DNA of 58,151 nt from Elusimicrobiota bacterium (GCA_016191335.1 JACPOW010000016.1:1-58151), one strand, 5' to 3'; shown: positions 44,901-51,820, counted from the first letter of the stretch. Translations and numbers: made by a program. The notes: a model not told the origin generated them from the sequence alone.

Positions 44901-47512
44901 TCGGCGGCGGAGCGGAGGGTCGTCTCGACGACGGTCTGCCCCTTCATCTCCTTGGGCGACGACAGCGCGCGGAAGGCGCGCATCGCGGCGGGGTGGTTGG
45001 CGTACACGGCGCGCACGCGCGCCTGCGGGTAGCCGCTGTTGAGCTTGACCTTCTCCGTCCAGGACGCGGCGCGGACGGCGGGGTTCGTCGAGACGGGCTC
45101 CGCCCTCGGCAGGACCATCGCGTTCCTCAGCTCGGGGTTGACGAGCATCGACGCGACCGAGGCGTCGCGGGCGATGCGGCGCGCCAGCAGATGGATGTCG
45201 GAGGCCATGGCGAGGGTCGCCCGGTAGGTGCGGGGCTCCGCGCCGGCGACGGGGACCAGGCCCTCGAACACCCGCTGGACGTCGGCCTCGGTCGCGCCCT
45301 CGGCGAGCGTGACCACGACGGAGTTGCGGGACAGGTCCGGATCGGGCGTCACCTTGTCCATCGGATCGGGGCGGGCGTCCGCGGGCGCGTCGCCGATGGA
45401 CGGGGCGCTCAGCAGGCGTGACAGCAACGACGGCTTCACGGCGCCGCCGCCCTGGGACTTCTCCTTGTCGGCCGCCTTCATCGCGTCCTTGAGCTTGCCC
45501 TGCTGGTGCTTGTTGTCCCAGCGCGAGAAGATCTCGTGCTCCTTGAACCATTTGCGCAGGCGCTCGTAGAAGGGGGCGTTGCGCGGGTCGGCGAGGACGG
45601 CCTTGATCTTCTCGAGGGAGTCCTCGGGCATGGCCTTCTCTTTAAGGAACTCGGCGGCCTTGTCCGGGTACTCCTTCATCAGGGCCTCGAGCTTCTGGTC
45701 GTCGGAGAGCGCGCGGAACTCCTCCTTGGCCATCATCTCGTCGACCAAGGTCTCGAGGGCGTTCTTCATCGCGTGCTCGGTCTCGTAGGCCGAGACTTCG
45801 CTCTCCAGACCGAGGTCCTCGGCGATCTGCACGATCACCGCGCTCCACTGGCTCATCAGCTCCATGAGGTCCTGGACGGCGGCTTCGGAGCGGACCTTCT
45901 CGCGGATGCACCAGTAGTCGTACGAGCAGGGCAGGGCGAGGAACAGCAGGGGCAGCGCCAGGGCGAAGTTGAAGTAGGCCGCGGCGTAGAAGGCCGCGAG
46001 CGCCGTGAAGGTCACGGTGTTGGCCAAGGTGTTGATGCCCTTCTGGGTGCGCACGCCCATGAAGTCGGCCAGCCAGGTCAGGACGTTGGCCGGACCCTCG
46101 TAGAGGCGGCGGTACATGCCCTGGTAGCCGCGCTCGACCTTCGGGTTGAAGATCCACTTGGCGTAGAAGCGCTCCGGCAGGACGCTGGCGAGGATCTTGC
46201 CGCCGTCGAGCTGGGGCAGGGGCAGCATGTTGAACGCGGCGAGCGCCAGGTTCATCTTCCACAGGCCCGCGGCCACGAGGGCCAGCACGCCGCCCGCGGG
46301 CAGCAGCGCCGCGGCGCCGAACGCGAGGCCCGCGATCAGGAGGTTCGTCGCGGGACCGGCCGCGGCGACCCAGAAGGCGTTGCGCGCCGAGCGCGGCCCG
46401 CCGAACGGGGAGGTCAGGTTGTTGAAGTCGGCGTCCACGGGCTTGCCCGCGCCGAGCAGGATCGGGAACGGGAGCAGGACGCTCGAGATCGCCAGCGACA
46501 GCGCCGGGACGATCACGGTCTTGACCGCGTCGATGTGGACGAACGGGTTGAGGCTGTGGGAGTGCGCGTGCTCCGCGGTCTTGTCGCCGAGGCGGTGCAG
46601 CACCGCGATGTGCGCGACCTCGTGCGCCAGGACGGAGACGACGAGCCCCACGCCGAGCGTCAGCACGGGCACGGCGCCGTAGGAAACCGCCACGGCGACG
46701 GCGGCGATCACGGAGAGCGGAGCGACGATCTTCGCCCAGAGAGGGGTGCCCTGCTTCTCGCGGATCTCGCCGACGCGGCGCGCCGCCTCGGGAGTCGGGA
46801 TCGAGTAGTCGTTGATGATCGCGTTGGAGCGCGCCGACGCCTTGGAGAGCCCGGAGGCGTGGGAGTGCCCGTGGCCCTTCGCCGCGGCGGGCGCGTCGGT
46901 CACGCCGTCCTTGCGGTTGGCGGCGCCATCAAAGATCTCTTGGCCGGAACGGCCAAGGAACGGAAGGTACTTGGCCAAGGCGGCGCGCACGCCGGACTTC
47001 TTCGGCCCCACCCAGCGCGGACCCGCGTCGGCGGCCGTCTTCTTGTCCGTCTTGACCCAGCGCGGACCCGCCGCGGGCGGCGCGGGCTGCTTGGAGTTCC
47101 CCACCCACCGTGGCCCGTCGTCCTTCTTCGGCGCCGGCGCCTGCGAAGCGGGCTCGATGGGCGCGCTCGGCGTCTTCGCCGGCTGTTGCGCGCCCTGGCG
47201 TTCGTCGGCGTTCGCCGCCGCGGGGCGGGGCAAAGCGAGGGCCGTCGGAGCCGCGGCGGGAGATTCCGTGGCATTACCGATCGCCGGGACGAGGTTCGCG
47301 GAGCCGAGAGAGAGGTTGGTCGGAAGAGCGGAGACGCCGCCGAGCGTCGTGGGCGCGAAGTTCGCGCGCGCGGCCTGTCCGGCCTCGGCCGCCTGGCCCG
47401 CGCGGAACGTCTGCGCGGCGACCGGCGTCACGGCGGTCGTCACCATCAGCGCCCCGCTCACGATCACGGCCACGACGGACTTCAAAGCCTTGGTGTTGCG
47501 CAACGATGCCAT
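38972..47512 (-). CDS. Giant fusion: M50 intramembrane metalloprotease - ferredoxin-like repeats - ClpB/ClpC-type AAA+ unfoldase - helical C-terminus
   Basis: 2846 residues. In order: signal peptide or anchor (1-34), Ala/Pro-rich linker with three GPRWV repeats (133, 149, 164) and a His-rich KGHGHSHASG stretch; M50 site-2-protease-like domain with five or six helices, zinc motif HEVAH (297-301) and partner Asp436 in PQLDGGK; helical region (~560-720); about six ferredoxin-like modules (~732-1355) such as LLVKFVEGTSEADI; Clp D1 with Walker A Lys1464 and Walker B Asp1544-Glu1545; D2 with GPTGVSKT (Lys1820), Asp1886-Glu1887, pore loop GYVGYGEGG and RPEFLNRLDE; helical-repeat tail (~2330-2800). 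ATPase residues look intact, except that D1 lacks a clear aromatic pore loop and D2 Walker A has Ser for Gly. Strong ribosome site AGGAG. Processing of membrane proteins is inferred. Confidence 0.88.
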   Translation of the reverse strand: MASLRNTKALKSVVAVIVSGALMVTTAVTPVAAQTFRAGQAAEAGQAARANFAPTTLGGVSALPTNLSLGSANLVPAIGNATESPAAAPTALALPRPAAANADERQGAQQPAKTPSAPIEPASQAPAPKKDDGPRWVGNSKQPAPPAAGPRWVKTDKKTAADAGPRWVGPKKSGVRAALAKYLPFLGRSGQEIFDGAANRKDGVTDAPAAAKGHGHSHASGLSKASARSNAIINDYSIPTPEAARRVGEIREKQGTPLWAKIVAPLSVIAAVAVAVSYGAVPVLTLGVGLVVSVLAHEVAHIAVLHRLGDKTAEHAHSHSLNPFVHIDAVKTVIVPALSLAISSVLLPFPILLGAGKPVDADFNNLTSPFGGPRSARNAFWVAAAGPATNLLIAGLAFGAAALLPAGGVLALVAAGLWKMNLALAAFNMLPLPQLDGGKILASVLPERFYAKWIFNPKVERGYQGMYRRLYEGPANVLTWLADFMGVRTQKGINTLANTVTFTALAAFYAAAYFNFALALPLLFLALPCSYDYWCIREKVRSEAAVQDLMELMSQWSAVIVQIAEDLGLESEVSAYETEHAMKNALETLVDEMMAKEEFRALSDDQKLEALMKEYPDKAAEFLKEKAMPEDSLEKIKAVLADPRNAPFYERLRKWFKEHEIFSRWDNKHQQGKLKDAMKAADKEKSQGGGAVKPSLLSRLLSAPSIGDAPADARPDPMDKVTPDPDLSRNSVVVTLAEGATEADVQRVFEGLVPVAGAEPRTYRATLAMASDIHLLARRIARDASVASMLVNPELRNAMVLPRAEPVSTNPAVRAASWTEKVKLNSGYPQARVRAVYANHPAAMRAFRALSSPKEMKGQTVVETTLRSAAEAAELARALADEAEVKTVVVSRFVHNLLLTRGRTPAAEAPAAEEPAADPAQVELPLEPAAQAPAPAVPAAVPALIEGEHPFAPARAPGAGKAVTSDDSLPGHVLVVEFSDPMTDEQYGEFMSDMSEDLPGLRSRETISDRHGMGFIASTKLTFQSDEDAARAARVFRAVPATRAIRAHRAVVAYFGDASDAEALSKIRGDNPTYTKVEAVFHAVDEAAARAFIHALGHDSVSVSHDGMGRIVYELLMESAAVADMAMRVARSAFTLSVSVNQDAMAALSARAAAAAAAVAPEPVVEPAPAPPAKPTLPAKVTTHGKAEFAVNALLVKFVEGTSEADIRAALARHGQSAVYRHGDMYTIVAPGSQSALDMAPEVAAEASVEAVKVHPNVAAKMTEDAEPYPDAQTYDHQRAILVDFREGATEESIKDYAEVRRLKLVNPNFRGSERSALLEVPQGADMAVTLQMLVDETAAPHSGASSIRPFQEQPGAPELKPSAAAVAAAEPEPVAPVVARRDPAQAWQEYLQNVTLSDGKSKLTDKQVQLLSVMLKPLARNPEDKRPPVVGRGDEIKRMLPIVTSPRGMRNSVILIGEAGVGKTAVPEGLAEMIEDAEAATAADSQAFLQFERLKGRWLVELDINKILTQDDPVGMLSAILDLLPRLNKGNASRGNDIIVLMDEIQKFFLDNSGQKIANVLKGPLRDGKISVIATTTRSEFKKFIEGDDAFRRRFEKIDVEEPTVAQTTSILRAMKSWLQALHDAVIPDQALVDAAKLTDQFDKTNFNPDKSIKAVQDAAELSRPDNLRAAITLDLRETWGELVVAVNEARQALIDKGIASTLALPVDMYNKVAGLVKKAESLYAERDAVAGGSGKVTTEVVKRVIAAKTGIASGQLNLGEDDAARYTKMEEEIGKRVVNQGPALTAIANAVRRNKAGLSNPNRPMGKFLLTGPTGVSKTYLAKELARFLFNDPEAMVRMDMSEYMEEHTAQRLTGSPPGYVGYGEGGQLTEAVRKKPYSVLLFDEVEKAHPKVFDVLLQILDDGRLTDGQGRTVDFKNTVIIMTSNSGMSGVDGEKYAKMLARIEEHNAAVAAGKPVDPSAKPLPTVEEVNKLWDEEIDLMVGAALKERFRPEFLNRLDEDPLSKNKWIRVNRLRPQDIALIAKIQLKEFQQLLSDRHDTDISFDQSVIDFLAVDGYSPLYGARPMTAAIEKNIIDPMAQWILKEAEAGKNDVRGAAIKVTYAGGKITFEASKKPEKNTARTTVQGASEAVAAELFSLIERLSGGVDAEEPSENLFDQLMRKALPPKETASAASASTAGERTKAFLAPGAGLSVNSAAVVAEHNNSKKKDAATRAITAEVIASVKAAGWDESVIQALDTPASGQGEGWLKQVVKLAKEQATKAGVPAPVTVTAKVDADAIRVAVAGAYELSADDQKSLVMHFSGAAPESYLAAQQKADNLNLSARLLWDHNLLDLYRRLAAIPGARMGFKTGPEGTQIWLEIRKETPALSAGAKVAAAVSDAPAAKGTPHQIREMAKTRELMMRVIDQSRISENQRDGHAIRIAAAEGYAMLAQPSDAATARGWIEAKKWGTDALEAPAENTWSSPKVTNEVGADWPLAMTAALILERFGGAEDVQVLENMARRVTGTSHYEVPVHNALVQALSAIYARLGLAATREAMHRAAQIKGGRTTDITDAANRALGAIGMPADLDHAKTDADSYLALMKRLGRTEELQRIFRDTTFRGTNSAEPVRQAALKLAGETETSPEALARLHNMMKTQTSYSRTGYEMSRAWAAMVSRLGLTIGLGDAMKRYLDARGVKDYSLGSSWPILYAYVVTAQLSGGADTLAPLEELMDQSPGDIASVNEQAYFNSPDAWARVLVRSGKFEEYSRSQGLNADGSPKPSKLQEMLTNQTRPMKTAAALRAIAYARDPFFSRRAAEPKGSVPDIHPGSTSSAAPSSSPSFPRGPSNPRFRDDWPPRHDMF
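46996..47120 (-). repeat. Three tandem ~15-codon repeats encoding GPRWV motifs
   Basis: The motif (D/A)GPRWV followed by a Lys/Pro-rich tail occurs at residues 133, 149 and 164 of the giant protein, between signal peptide and protease domain. Codons differ between copies, so the repeat is kept at protein level. It may be a binding or sorting linear motif. Confidence 0.6.
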
Positions 47513-47567
47513 TGGTTCTCTCTCCTGAGTACCACCACAACGCGCTTCTCTATATAAGGGCAGGAGA

Positions 47568-47594
47568 ATTATATGGCGTGTTGATCTGTATCAA
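47568..47594 (-). promoter_or_regulatory. Promoter of the giant gene with overlapping inverted repeat
   Basis: Minus strand: TTGATA (47594-47589), 15 bases, TATAAT (47573-47568). The -35 is part of TTGAT-N4-ATCAA (47581-47594), a possible operator. A second AT-rich TTATAT box lies around 47550. The leader (~50 bases) ends in the ribosome site AGGAG nine bases before ATG. Confidence 0.5.
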
Positions 47595-47734
47595 TAGGTC
47601 CCGATGGCCCAAAAGGCCCGTCGATTAAGGCCCACATTTTCGCGGGCCCAATGGGTGGAGGCGCCTAGGACCTAGCGCGCGGCGCTGGGCTCGTCAGCCG
47701 AGCGTAACGTCGAGGAGGCGGCGCCGGAGCGGTG

Positions 47735-47995
47735 CTACGCCTGGAGGCGGAGGATGACGCGGATGCCCGCGAGGTTGACCTTCTGCTCCATCCACCCGCG
47801 TATGTCGCGGAGACGGTTCAGGTCGAAGTCGTTGTACAGGCGCTGCCGCCCGCGGGTGCGGGACGGGCGCAGCAGGCCGTGGCGCTCGATCCAGCGCAAC
47901 GTCCAGATCGGGATGCCCGTCAGACGCGACGCGGCCCCGATCGTGTAGACCGGGGTCGCGGTCGTGCGCTTGACCGGGCGGTAGAGCCTACCCAC
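47735..47995 (-). CDS. MerR-superfamily regulator, HspR-like
   Basis: 86 residues from GTG 47995. The winged helix-turn-helix YTIGAASRLTGIPIWTLRWIERHGLL is followed by RTRGRQRLYNDFDLNRLRDI and VNLAGIRVILRL; the VNLAGI segment is the mark of HspR, the repressor of dnaK/clpB heat-shock operons. It is shorter than typical HspR (~110-130) and lacks a tail. It lies directly upstream of the Clp-domain giant gene on the same strand, and its start overlaps a 50-codon gene. Control of the giant gene is therefore likely but inferred. Confidence 0.8.
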   Translation of the reverse strand: MGRLYRPVKRTTATPVYTIGAASRLTGIPIWTLRWIERHGLLRPSRTRGRQRLYNDFDLNRLRDIRGWMEQKVNLAGIRVILRLQA

Positions 47996-48140
47996 GAGGG
48001 GGCCTTCTGAGCTTGCGCGGGCGCGAGCCGAGGGACGCCTCGAGGCGCGGGGCCTCCGAGCGGATCTTGACGTAGGGCGTCCAGGTCGCGGTTCTCTTCA
48101 CGAACATCCAGGGCATCAGGTCCTTGGCGATCATCGGCAT
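47988..48140 (-). CDS. Small basic protein of unknown function (50 residues)
   Basis: An open frame of 51 codons from ATG 48140 (or ATG 48134, which is better spaced from the GGAGG at 48142-48147). The product is basic with a Trp-rich N-terminal half (KDLMPWMFVKRTATWTPYVK) and an Arg/Pro tail. Its TAG stop overlaps the start region of the HspR-like gene, so they form a two-gene operon. No family recognised; the ribosome site and coupling argue that it is real. Confidence 0.5.
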   Translation of the reverse strand: MPMIAKDLMPWMFVKRTATWTPYVKIRSEAPRLEASLGSRPRKLRRPPRG

Positions 48141-48179
48141 GACCTCCGGGGAGCGTCTGGCGCTGCAAGCTCCGTGTAT

Positions 48180-48198
48180 ATATCAGCTTAGCTGATAT
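48180..48198. promoter_or_regulatory. 19-bp inverted repeat operator candidate
   Basis: ATATCAGCT-T-AGCTGATAT, perfect nine-base arms, in the 128-base gap between the HspR-like operon and mgtE. A further CTGATA half-site lies at 48214-48219, 22 bases (two helical turns) from the one at 48192. It overlaps the AT-rich -10 region for the HspR-like operon (TATATA). Confidence 0.55.
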
Positions 48199-48256
48199 TT
48201 GTCAATAGGTAATCTGATAGATATTGTCATGGGGTGCGGCGCGCGCCCGCTTTTGT

Positions 48257-48262
48257 TAGGAT
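48257..48262 (+). promoter_or_regulatory. -10 box (TAGGAT), leaderless-type promoter of mgtE
   Basis: TAGGAT ends 6 bases before the GTG at 48269. The TTAGGA between could also serve as a weak ribosome site. Confidence 0.38.
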
Positions 48263-48268
48263 TTAGGA

Positions 48269-49630
48269 GTGAAGACGCTGCAGATCTATCTCGCCGATCT
48301 CAAGGAGCTCCTCGAGGGCCGCGACTTCGTGTCCGCCCGCACGCTCCTCAAGGAGCTCAGCCCGATCGACCTCGCCGACGGGTGGGACCACTTCGACGCC
48401 GACGAGCGCGTGGCGATCTTCCGGCTGAGCACGCGGCAGAAGGCGATGCAGCTCTTCGAGGAGCTGGAGAGCGAGCAGCAGGCCGCGCTCGTGGGCAGCC
48501 TGCAGCGCCAGGACGCGCAGGAGCTGCTCAGCGACCTGGACCCGTCCGAGACGAGCCGCATGATGCGCGACCTGCCGCAGCCGCTCGTGCGCCAGTTCAA
48601 CTCGATCATGAAGAAGGGCGGGCAGTAGTGCGTCCAGCAGTACCTCCAGTACCCCCCCGAGTCGGTCGGCGCGCTGATGCGCGGCCGCTACGTGACGCTC
48701 GACGAGAAGTGGACGACGAAGGCCGCGGTCGAGCGCATCCAGTACAGCACGCGCCTGCGCCGCATCGAGGAGACGCACCTCGACACGCTGATGGTCGTCG
48801 ATTCGAAGAACCACCTGCGCGGCGTCGTCGGCCTCAAGTCGCTCGTCGTCGCCCCGAACGACATGCTGGTGCGCGACCTGATGGACCCCGCGCCGCGGAC
48901 GCTGACGCCGCACCTCGACCAGGAGGAGGCGGTCAAGCTGTTCACGAAGTACAAGCTCAAGAGCGCGCCGGTCCTGGACCCGGAAGGCGCCCTGCTCGGC
49001 GTCGTCGTGTACCGGGACATCTTCGCCATCGCCCGCGAGGAGACGGAAGAGGACTTCGCGAAGATGGCCGGCTTCGCCCGGCCGCGCACGCGCACCGTGG
49101 TGCGCAGCGCCGCCCTGCGCCTGCCCTGGCTCGTCATCACCTGCCTCGGCGGAGTGCTGGTCTCCCACGTCATCAAGAACTTCGAGCAGACGCTGTCGCA
49201 GATCATCGCGCTGGCGAGCTTCTCCCCCCTCATCGCGGGCATGGGCGGCAACGTCGGCTCCCAGACGGCCACCATCATGGTCCGCGGCCTGGCCACCGGC
49301 GAGATCGGCCGCGACGAGGAAGGCAAGGCCATCCTGCACGAGGTGCTCATCGGGCTCCTGCTGGGGATCAGCTACGGCATCGTCGTCGGGGCGCTCGCGG
49401 CCTTCGTGTACCACGCCCGCTACGGCTGGTCCTTCGGGCTCGTGGTCGGGCTGGCGATGACCTTCTCGATGACGGTCGCGTCCTGCATGGCCTCGATCGA
49501 GCCCTTCGTCCTGCGCCGCTTCGGCGTGGACCCCGCCACCGCGACGGGGCCGATGATCACGACGACCACCGACCTGCTCAGCAACGCGTTCTACTTCACG
49601 CTCGCGAGCTGGCTACTCCTGAAGCACTGA
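48269..49630 (+). pseudogene. mgtE: Magnesium transporter MgtE interrupted by in-frame TAG
   Basis: The frame 48269-49630 (454 codons) matches MgtE length (~450). Codons 1-119 are the superhelical MgtE N domain (LLKELSPIDLADGWDHF..LLSDLDPSETSRMMRDLP). Codon 120 (48626-48628) is TAG. The same frame continues with CVQQYLQYPPESVGALM, the conserved link into the CBS pair (YVTLDEKWTTKAAVERI; LMDPAPRTLTPHLDQ), and five helices with the MgtE signatures GMGGNVGSQTATIMVRGLA and DPATATGPMITTTTDLL. One base change (GAG, AAG or CAG to TAG) explains it. ATG 48677 might yield a CBS-channel fragment without the N domain. Mg2+ gating would be affected. Confidence 0.85.
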
Positions 49631-50266
49631 TCAGCCGCGGCGCGAGGCGAGGACGGCCTCGAAGTCGGGGCCGGGCTCGGCCTTGAGGTCGTACCCCAGG
49701 TCGAGGTGGAGGGTGTGGGCGTGGAGCATGAGGCGCTTGGCTCCGCCGACCGGGCGCGGAGGCGGGCCGTAGCGGGGATCGCCCAGGACGGGATGGCCCT
49801 CCGAGCTGAAGTGGGCGCGGATCTGATGCTTGCGGCCGGTCAAGGTCTCGACGCGCAGCAGGGTCGCCCCTCCGAGAGGGCGCTCGACGCGCCAGCGCGT
49901 GACCGCGCGCTTGCCGTCGGGGGCGGGCGCCACGCGGCCCGAGCTGAACTCGCGCAGCGGCTTATCGATCTCGCCGGAGCCGGTCATCGTCCCGAGGACG
50001 GCCACGAGGTACTCCTTCTTCGCGCGCCTCTCCTCGAACTCCTTGGAGAGCAGGCGATGGGTCTCCGCGTCCTTGGCGAACACGAGGATGCCGCTCGCGT
50101 CGAGGTCGAGGCGGTGGACGGTGAAGATCTTCTTGCGCAAGCGCCGCTCGATCTCGACGTTGACGGCGATGCCGATCTCGCCGCGTCCAGGGATGGTGGG
50201 CAGGCCGACGGGCTTGTTCACCGCGACGATGCGGTCGTCCTCGAAGATGATGGGCGTCTCGATCAT
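49631..50266 (-). CDS. RNA pseudouridine synthase, RluA family
   Basis: 211 residues from ATG 50266, overlapping the upstream stop (ATGA). Catalytic Asp54 in HRLDLDASGILVFAK, plus NKPVGLPTIPG and the C-terminal GRKHQIRAHFSSEGHPVLGDPRYG, all standard for RluA-type enzymes that convert uridine to pseudouridine in rRNA or tRNA. There is no N-terminal S4 domain, so it resembles the short RluA/RluE-sized group; the target site is unknown. The gene directly abuts the convergent mgtE end. Confidence 0.92.
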   Translation of the reverse strand: MIETPIIFEDDRIVAVNKPVGLPTIPGRGEIGIAVNVEIERRLRKKIFTVHRLDLDASGILVFAKDAETHRLLSKEFEERRAKKEYLVAVLGTMTGSGEIDKPLREFSSGRVAPAPDGKRAVTRWRVERPLGGATLLRVETLTGRKHQIRAHFSSEGHPVLGDPRYGPPPRPVGGAKRLMLHAHTLHLDLGYDLKAEPGPDFEAVLASRRG

Positions 50267-51813
50267 CTCGCCCCCGTGACGCGCGCCCAGGCGGCGGCGG
50301 GCTCGAGCGCGCCCTTGCCCGCGATGACGAGGTTGAGGAACTCCCACGCGGCCTCGGGGCGGCCCGTGACGGCGGCCGCCTCGTAGGCGGCGCCGGCCAA
50401 GGTCCCCTTCAGGTACGGCGCGCCCTCGCCGCCGAAGCCGCCGCGCGCCCACGCGCGGCCGCCGTCGAAGGAGCTCATGATGCCCGCGTGGACGGTGCCG
50501 GCCCGGCCGGCGCGGACCTCGTCGAGGCCGACGAGCTCGACGGCGCGCAGGACCTCGACGGCGACCGCGGCGATCTCCGCCCCGTACTTCGTCGAGACGA
50601 AGCCCTCGTCCTGCAGCCAGTGCACGTACTCGTGGGAGAACAGCGGCCGGTAGTTGGCCGCGAGGTCGGGCAGACGGCGCCAGTCGGGCTTGACCATCAG
50701 GCGGATGCCGAAATCGGAGCGGAAGTGGCCGTCGGGGATGCCGATATGGTCGGGATGGTCCTTGTAGGTGGTCGCGGAGTGCCAGTACATGCGGTAGCCG
50801 TTCGTGCGCCCGAGCACGTCCGCCTTGTAGGCGGCGTCGACCCCGCGCCCGAGCTTGGCGGCGATCACCGGGAACTCCGCGGCGGCGAGCGCGGGGATGG
50901 TCCGGGCGACGAGGACATGCTCGTTGACCGGCGCTTCGCCCGCGCCGAGCCCTTCCGCGACGGCCTTCCTCCAAGGGGTGCGGCGGACGGCGACGCCCTC
51001 GCGCGCGAGGACCAGAGGATACAGCCCCGGGATGCGGGAGGCCAGCGCCGAGAGGCCCGAGCGCAGCGCGGCCCCCGCGCCCGCGGGCACCGTCGCGTTC
51101 CACTCGACGACGCCCGCCTTCGAGACCACGAAGAAACGCCCGGCCTCGCCGGCCGCCGCCTCGACCTCCTCCGGGGTCGGATAGGCCGTGGCGGCTCCCG
51201 CGCGCGGGACCAGGCGCCAGCGGCCGTCGGGGGCGAGCAGCAGCAGCCGCGACTCGCCGCCCTCGGCCAGGGCGCGCAGGCCCTCCAGGGTCGGCGCGTC
51301 CTCGACCGCCGCGAGCTTCCCGGCCGCGGCCTTCGCGGGCTTGCGCGCGGGCGAGAGCAGGCGCAGGAACGAGCCGCGGCCCGCCGCCGCGGGCGCGGAG
51401 AAGACCCCGTCGCCGAGCGCGGCGGGGGCGCCGAGCTGGGCGCGCGCGTTGAAGTCCGCCTCGGCCGCGCCGGCCGCGTCGCCCGAGGCCAGCTTCGAGA
51501 CGTCGAGCGCGGGCGCGGCCAGGGACTTGATCAGGAGAGGGCGCGGCTCGGCGACGGCGGGCTTGACCGCCGCCGGGAGCGGGACGGCGAGAGCGGGGGC
51601 CGCGAAAGGGACGGCGAGCGGCGCCGGGGACAGGCCCGTCAGAGGGACGAGGGAGTTCGACGCCAGCTGGAGCGGGACGGCGCCGAGGGGCGAGACGACC
51701 GACGGCGACGCGCCCAGGTTCCCCAGCTCGGGGACGACCTCGACCCGCGCCGTCCCCGCGCGGGCGGGCGCGGCGAGGGCGACGGCCAGGACGGCGGAGA
51801 GGCGGGCGCTCAT
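50263..51813 (-). CDS. Secreted protein with HExxH zinc-protease-like motif and Ala/Pro-rich N-terminus
   Basis: 516 residues from ATG 51813; a longer frame to 52110 would run antisense through a response regulator and is rejected. Signal peptide MSARLSAVLAVALAAPARAG, then ~150 residues rich in Ala, Pro, Leu, then a folded region. LFSHEYVHWLQDEG (HEYVH, 394-398) looks like a gluzincin-type metal site; a downstream acidic helix (YGAEIAAVAVEVLRAVE) may give the third ligand. A conserved aromatic block YRMYWHSATTYKDHPDHIGIP precedes it. Protease activity is inferred only from the motif. Confidence 0.7.
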   Translation of the reverse strand: MSARLSAVLAVALAAPARAGTARVEVVPELGNLGASPSVVSPLGAVPLQLASNSLVPLTGLSPAPLAVPFAAPALAVPLPAAVKPAVAEPRPLLIKSLAAPALDVSKLASGDAAGAAEADFNARAQLGAPAALGDGVFSAPAAAGRGSFLRLLSPARKPAKAAAGKLAAVEDAPTLEGLRALAEGGESRLLLLAPDGRWRLVPRAGAATAYPTPEEVEAAAGEAGRFFVVSKAGVVEWNATVPAGAGAALRSGLSALASRIPGLYPLVLAREGVAVRRTPWRKAVAEGLGAGEAPVNEHVLVARTIPALAAAEFPVIAAKLGRGVDAAYKADVLGRTNGYRMYWHSATTYKDHPDHIGIPDGHFRSDFGIRLMVKPDWRRLPDLAANYRPLFSHEYVHWLQDEGFVSTKYGAEIAAVAVEVLRAVELVGLDEVRAGRAGTVHAGIMSSFDGGRAWARGGFGGEGAPYLKGTLAGAAYEAAAVTGRPEAAWEFLNLVIAGKGALEPAAAWARVTGAR

Positions 51814-51820
51814 TCCCCCG

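Noticed and set aside
38984-45421. A 2145-residue frame antisense to the giant gene, and a 1514-residue frame (41007-45551) on its own strand
   Set aside because: Both are other-frame shadows of a strongly conserved coding frame with Walker, HExxH and pore-loop motifs; their products are low-complexity.
47595-47734. GGCC-rich repeats in the giant gene's upstream region as a structured RNA
   Set aside because: Short complementary blocks are expected at this GC content; no conserved riboswitch core could be seen.
47732-48010. Plus-strand frame opposite the HspR-like gene
   Set aside because: No motifs; the minus strand has a clear MerR/HspR helix-turn-helix.
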